DNA from: JACVRW01 sp035645115
Lineage (GTDB): Bacteria > Actinomycetota > Thermoleophilia > Solirubrobacterales > Thermoleophilaceae
Direction of reading: 5' to 3'
DNA: 10,919 nucleotides
Assembly (NCBI GenBank): GCA_035645115.1
Contig: DASQNF010000014.1
Coordinates: 1-10,919 of the forward strand
This document shows positions 7,020 to 10,919 of the stretch, one piece after another. The notes under the pieces were generated by a model. That model did not search any database, was not told where the DNA came from, and saw only the letters and a program-made list of their open reading frames with translations. Each line of letters begins with the position of its first letter. Position 1 is the stretch's first letter. Position numbers and translations under genes: made by a program.

Positions 7020-10000
7020 ATGACCAGCCGCGTGCCGATGGACCGCCGCGACCGCTCCACCTCAGCGGCGCTCGAGAGCCGCTTCTACAAGCTGAACGGC
7101 GACATGCTCGGCGCCTGCGGCTTCGACGGCGTGTTCCGCCACGTCAACACGGCCTGGGAGCGCGTACTCGGCTGGTCCGAGGAGGAGATGTGCTCGCGTC
7201 CGTTCATCGAGCTGGTGCACCCCGACGACGTCAACGGCACGCTCGCGATAGCCGGCAGACTCGCCGAGGGCAGCTCGGTCGTGCACTTCCGCAATCGCTA
7301 CCACACCAAGACGGACGACTGGCGCTGGCTCGACTGGACCTCGGTGGGCGTCCCGCAGGACGAGATGATCTACGCGTCGGCGCGCGACGTGAGCGGCCAG
7401 GTCGCTCTCGAGCAGGCGCTCACCAGCCAGGCCGACGAGCTCGCCACGGCACGCATGCTGCTGGAGGAGGCCCAGGCGATCGCCGGCGTGGGCAGCTGGG
7501 AGTGGCGTCCCGGACACGATCGGTCCACATGGTCGGCCGAGCAGTTCCGCCTCCACGGCCTTGCTCCCGGCCTCGGAGCGCCGGGGCCCGCCGAGTTCCT
7601 CGCGTGCGTGCACGAAGAGGATCGCGAGCGCATCAAGGAGGAGATGCGGTCGGCGGTTGCGAGCGTGACGGCTTTCGGCGGCGAGTACCGGGTAGTCCAC
7701 CCTGACGGCGACGTCCGCACGATCGAGGTCCGCTCCACCCGGTCCCAGGATCCCGACGGCGAGGTCTACCTCGCCGGCACGAGCCAGGACGTGACCGAGC
7801 GCCGGCGGGCCGACCAAGCCCTGCGAGGGAGCGAGCAGCTCCACCGCGCGATCACCACGAACCTGCCGGACTCGGAAGTGCTGGTATTTGCCGACGACCT
7901 GCGCTTCGTGAAGGCCACCGGGGCGAACCTGGCGAAGCACGACCATGGCGACGACCAGCTCGTGGGCCAGCCGGTGTCGGCCTTCCTGCCCATGGAGGGC
8001 CACGCGCAGCTGCACGACAACCTGCTCGCCGCGCTCTCCGGCCAGACGTGTCAGTACGACTACGGCTCGGCCGACGACGGGCGCCAGTACGTCCTTCGCA
8101 CCGGGCCGCTGCGTGACGGCGGGGGCGACATCAGCGGTGGCATCCTCGTCTCCTACGACGTGACGGAGCGGCGCCAGGCGGAGCGTCTCTTGCGCGAGAG
8201 CGAGGCCCAGCTTGCCGAAGCGCAGGAGATCGCGCGGCTTGGCAGCTGGGAGTGGGACCTGGCTCGGGACGAGGTCAGCTGGTCGCACGCGCTCGAGCGC
8301 CTCTACGACCTGGAGAGCGAGAGCTTCCCTGAGGACTTCAAGGGCTACCTCGCCCTCACGCACCCCGAGGATCGCGAGCGAGTGGAGTCGACGGTTCGCG
8401 GGGCGCTCGACCGGCGCGAGCCCTTCCAGGTCGACCATCGCTTCCTACGCGCGGACGGTGAGCTACGCTGGTTGCATAGCCGCGGCGAGCTCGTGATCCG
8501 AGACGGCGAGCCGATCAAGATGGTCGGCACCGCGCAGGATGTGACCGAGGCTAAGCGTGCCGACGCCGAGCGGCTTGCCTCCGAGCAGCTCCTCCGGAGC
8601 GCGTTCGACGACGCGATGATCGGCATGTGCCTGACCTCTCCCGAGGGGCGGCTCGTGCGGGTCAATCGCACGCTCTGCGAGATGCTTGGCCGCACCGATG
8701 AGGAGCTCGTGGGCGTCAACTTCCGCGAGATCGCCCACCCCGAAGACGTGCACCTCGACGACGCTCGCCTCGAGCAGCTGCTCAGCGGCGCGATCTCGGG
8801 GCTGCACCTCGAGAAGCGCTATTTGCACAGCTCCGGGGACGTCGTCTGGGTGGAGCTCAGCACCTCGCTGGTACGCGACGAGGACGGCCGCCCGCTCTAC
8901 CTCTCGACGCAGATGCAGGACATTCGCGAGCGAAAGGCGGCCGAGGCCGAGCGTGCCGACGCGCACGCCGAGGCGGTGAACGCGTCGCGCATGAAGTCCG
9001 AGTTCCTGGCGAACATGTCCCACGAGATCCGCACGCCCATGAACGGGGTGATCGGGATGACCGAGCTGCTGCTCGACACGCCGCTCAGCTCCGAGCAGCG
9101 CTCGTACGCGGGGACCGTGCGGAGCTCGGGCGAGGCGCTGCTCGCCGTGCTGGAGGACATACTCGATTTCTCCAAGATCGAGGCCGGGCAGCTGCGGCTC
9201 GACCGAACCGAGTTTTCGGTCCGCGAGGCCGTCGAGGAGATCGGCAACCTGCTCAGCCTGCGTGCCCGCGAGAAGGGCGTCGAGCTGACTATCGAGATCG
9301 ACCCCGACGTCCCGAAGCTCATCTGCGGCGACCCGATGCGGCTGCGCCAGGTGATCACGAACCTGATGTCAAACGCCGTGAAGTTCACGCACGAGGGATC
9401 CGTGGCCGTGGGGGTCTCGGTGCTGGAGGCCACCCCGACCCGGGCGACGCTGCGCTTCTCGGTCGAGGACACCGGCATCGGGATCGAGCCGCACAAGCTC
9501 GAGCTGCTCTTCGAGGCGTTCGCCCAAGCGGACGCCTCCACCACCCGCCACTACGGCGGCACCGGGCTCGGGCTCACGATCTCGCGTCAGCTCGTTGAGA
9601 TGATGAGCGGGTCGATCGAGGTGGAGTCGGCGCGCGGACGCGGCAGCAGCTTCAGCTTCTCGGTGCCGTTCGACCTGGCCGAGGGGCCCGGGAGCGCGAG
9701 CGACGAGCCACTGGGAGGGCCCTCCGCAGCCGCCGCCGGCGGCGCCCCGGGGCCGCTCGTCCTGGTGGCTGAGGACAATCACGTGAACGCGCTGGTGGCC
9801 ACCAGGATGCTCGAGAAGCGCGGCCTGCGCGCCGAGGTGGCCCGCGACGGCCGCGCCGCTCTCGAGATGCTCGAGCGCACCGACTACGCGGCCGTGTTCA
9901 TGGACTGCCAGATGCCGCAGCTCGACGGCTACGAGGCCACGGCGGAGATCCGCCGCCGGGAGAGCGGCGACGGGCGCCTGCCCGTGATCGCCATGACGGC

Positions 10001-10118
10001 GCACGCGATGACGGGCGCGCGCGAGACCTGCCTCGCAGCGGGGATGGACGACTACGTCTCGAAGCCGCTGCGAAGCGAGGCGCTCGACGCGATCATCTCG
10101 CGCTGGCTCCCGGCATAG
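7020..10118 (+). CDS. Cytosolic multi-PAS hybrid sensor histidine kinase
   Basis: A 1032-residue hybrid two-component kinase with no membrane helix or signal peptide, so it senses an internal or diffusible signal. Five PAS domains are seen at about residues 20-130, 150-265, 275-390, 400-520 and 525-645; PAS2 and PAS4 share the opening GSWEW (158 and 408) and several end in the DVTE PAC signature. A helical linker leads to HisKA with the phospho-acceptor H668 in MSHEIRTPMNGVIGM. The ATPase domain has its N box at N781 (NLMSNAVKFT), DTGIGI at 817 and GGTGLGL at 846. After a Gly/Ala-rich linker comes a receiver (about 915-1030) with VAEDN, acceptor D962 in FMDCQMPQLDGYEA, and a conserved lysine in YVSKPL. 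All catalytic residues are present, so it should be active. No HPt or output domain exists, so phosphate must pass to a partner outside the window. The ATG at 7020 lacks a good ribosome binding site; M7 (7038) is an alternative start. Confidence 0.96.
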   Translation: MTSRVPMDRRDRSTSAALESRFYKLNGDMLGACGFDGVFRHVNTAWERVLGWSEEEMCSRPFIELVHPDDVNGTLAIAGRLAEGSSVVHFRNRYHTKTDDWRWLDWTSVGVPQDEMIYASARDVSGQVALEQALTSQADELATARMLLEEAQAIAGVGSWEWRPGHDRSTWSAEQFRLHGLAPGLGAPGPAEFLACVHEEDRERIKEEMRSAVASVTAFGGEYRVVHPDGDVRTIEVRSTRSQDPDGEVYLAGTSQDVTERRRADQALRGSEQLHRAITTNLPDSEVLVFADDLRFVKATGANLAKHDHGDDQLVGQPVSAFLPMEGHAQLHDNLLAALSGQTCQYDYGSADDGRQYVLRTGPLRDGGGDISGGILVSYDVTERRQAERLLRESEAQLAEAQEIARLGSWEWDLARDEVSWSHALERLYDLESESFPEDFKGYLALTHPEDRERVESTVRGALDRREPFQVDHRFLRADGELRWLHSRGELVIRDGEPIKMVGTAQDVTEAKRADAERLASEQLLRSAFDDAMIGMCLTSPEGRLVRVNRTLCEMLGRTDEELVGVNFREIAHPEDVHLDDARLEQLLSGAISGLHLEKRYLHSSGDVVWVELSTSLVRDEDGRPLYLSTQMQDIRERKAAEAERADAHAEAVNASRMKSEFLANMSHEIRTPMNGVIGMTELLLDTPLSSEQRSYAGTVRSSGEALLAVLEDILDFSKIEAGQLRLDRTEFSVREAVEEIGNLLSLRAREKGVELTIEIDPDVPKLICGDPMRLRQVITNLMSNAVKFTHEGSVAVGVSVLEATPTRATLRFSVEDTGIGIEPHKLELLFEAFAQADASTTRHYGGTGLGLTISRQLVEMMSGSIEVESARGRGSSFSFSVPFDLAEGPGSASDEPLGGPSAAAAGGAPGPLVLVAEDNHVNALVATRMLEKRGLRAEVARDGRAALEMLERTDYAAVFMDCQMPQLDGYEATAEIRRRESGDGRLPVIAMTAHAMTGARETCLAAGMDDYVSKPLRSEALDAIISRWLPA

Positions 10119-10140
10119 GGCCGGCGGGCGGCCGGCGGGC
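10119..10140 (+). repeat. 11-bp tandem duplication between convergent genes
   Basis: GGCCGGCGGGC occurs twice in direct succession (10119-10129 and 10130-10140) and fills almost the whole 24-nt gap between the stops of the kinase gene and the SnoaL-like gene. The junction (10121-10135) can fold into a 5-bp CCGGC/GCCGG stem. It may act as a two-way transcription stop, but there is no T-tract. Confidence 0.6.
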
Positions 10141-10142
10141 GG

Positions 10143-10670
10143 TCAGCGCTTGCGGCGCTTCTCGAGCTCGGCCTTGGCGCGGGTCCCGAGGTTCACGGCT
10201 GCCAGCATCCCCTTCTCGCCGGCCGACTCCTTTGGCGGCAGCGCTCCGACCTGGCGCGCCAGGCTCGCGGTGTCGTAGTAGCCCTCCACGCGCGCGATCT
10301 TGCCGTCCCTCACCCAGGTCATGTCGCAGCCCTCGACGTCCACCGGCTTGCCCGTCGGCCGCAGCCCCTGGAAGCTCGCCGTCCCCGAGAACGTGCCGGT
10401 CGCGCGCCAGCGCACGGCCGCACGCTCGTCCTCGACCACGAGGTCGAGGATCTGCATCTCGAAGTCCGGGAACGCGTCGAAGAGGGCGTGGAAGAAGGAG
10501 CGCATCTCGACTTTCCCCGCCGGGCCGATCACCCCATAGATTCGCCCGCTGGCGTCATCGGAGTACCAGTCGTCCTGCGCGTTGCGGTCGCGCCGCCCGA
10601 TCGCCGTGAAGTAGCCCTCGACCACGGACCTGGTGTCGGTGGGGGTGGTGGTGGCCTCGCCGGTGCTCAT
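10143..10670 (-). CDS. NTF2/SnoaL-like protein (ester cyclase type)
   Basis: A 175-residue protein with an NTF2-like cone fold at about residues 13-140. Family segments visible are VVEGYFTAIGRRD near the N terminus, MRSFFHALFDAFPDFEMQI (the 'F..L..AFPD' segment of SnoaL-like cyclases), VRWRATGTFSG, and FQGLRPTGKPVDVEGCDMTWVRDGKIARVEGYYD split over the last strands. A lysine/arginine-rich tail (about 150-175) follows, ending in AELEKRRKR. The fold family includes polyketide cyclases, isomerases and many proteins of unknown role; the reaction here cannot be assigned. The ATG is preceded by GAGG at a usable distance and lies 7 nt after the stop of the LysR-type gene, so the two are probably one operon. 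It is convergent with the kinase gene. Confidence 0.87.
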   Translation of the reverse strand: MSTGEATTTPTDTRSVVEGYFTAIGRRDRNAQDDWYSDDASGRIYGVIGPAGKVEMRSFFHALFDAFPDFEMQILDLVVEDERAAVRWRATGTFSGTASFQGLRPTGKPVDVEGCDMTWVRDGKIARVEGYYDTASLARQVGALPPKESAGEKGMLAAVNLGTRAKAELEKRRKR

Positions 10671-10677
10671 TCGAACC

Positions 10678-10919
10678 TCATTTCGTCGGGGGAGCCTGCA
10701 GGGTACGCGCCGCGGGGCCCGGGTCCGCGCCCGCCCGCCGCAGCGCGTCGAGCGTGGCCGCCAGCGCCGGGCGGCGGGCCGCCCCGCGGCGAAGCAGCGC
10801 CGACACGTGCCGGCAGGGCGCCGGGGGCGCGATCCGAGCGAAGCACACGCCGACCGCGCCCGTGCACGCGAGCGCCGGCATCAGGCCGATCCCGAGGCCG
10901 GCCGCGGCCAGCGCCTGGT
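10678..10919 (-). CDS. LysR-type transcriptional regulator, C-terminal part (truncated by the window)
   Basis: The last 79 residues of a protein whose start lies beyond the window edge. The visible QALAAAGLGIGLMPALA matches the helix-strand segment typical of the LysR effector-binding domain ('AAGLGIALLP'), followed by a short strand with VCFARIAPPAPCRHVSALLRR and a final helix PALAATLDALRRA. LysR regulators bind DNA through an N-terminal winged helix, not visible here, and respond to small metabolites. The stop lies 7 nt before the SnoaL-like gene, which suggests cotranscription; whether the regulator controls that gene cannot be told. The family call rests on the C-terminal segment only. 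Confidence 0.72.
   Translation of the reverse strand, partial: QALAAAGLGIGLMPALACTGAVGVCFARIAPPAPCRHVSALLRRGAARRPALAATLDALRRAGADPGPAARTLQAPPTK

Noticed and set aside
10119..10140. Start of a CRISPR-like or larger repeat array
   Set aside because: Only two directly adjoining 11-bp copies exist, with no spacers. It looks like replication slippage in GC-rich DNA.

Overview
The window is about 70% G+C with almost exclusively G/C third codon positions. Together with the protein types this suggests a high-GC actinobacterium, most likely of the Thermoleophilia/Solirubrobacterales type; that placement is inference, since no rRNA or marker gene is present.

Layout. (1) 1-140, + strand: 3' end of an unrecognised gene, convergent with secG. 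(2) 147-3697, all on the - strand and read right to left: a small cupin, ccmE, ccmF and a small CcmI-like membrane protein form a tight block (gaps of 11, 1 and 9 nt). After 137 nt carrying a G-quadruplex-like tract, a hairpin and a candidate promoter comes secG. The ccm genes are part of a System I cytochrome c maturation pathway: CcmE carries heme and CcmF ligates it to apocytochrome. CcmE is of the cysteine type and also lacks the usual tyrosine. (3) 3778-5036, - strand: a CPA1/NhaP-like cation:proton antiporter with three frame disruptions and an in-frame TGA, read as a pseudogene (or a locally error-rich stretch). (4) 5080-6978, + strand: an exported glycoside hydrolase family 2 protein with both catalytic glutamates, divergent from the antiporter remnant. 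(5) 7020-10118, + strand: a soluble hybrid histidine kinase with five PAS domains, HisKA, HATPase and a C-terminal receiver. (6) 10143-10919, - strand: the C-terminal end of a LysR-type regulator followed 7 nt later by an NTF2/SnoaL-like protein, convergent with the kinase.

How the genes relate. The only clear functional unit is the ccm block. The GH2 enzyme and the kinase are 41 nt apart on the same strand and could be cotranscribed, but nothing shows a shared job. The LysR/SnoaL pair looks like a two-gene operon whose upstream part lies outside the window. No mobile element, CRISPR array, tRNA or rRNA was seen. I found no evidence for a wholly new multi-gene system; the notable points are the unusual CcmE ligand motif, the decayed antiporter, the structured DNA before secG and a recurring promoter-like box close to start codons.
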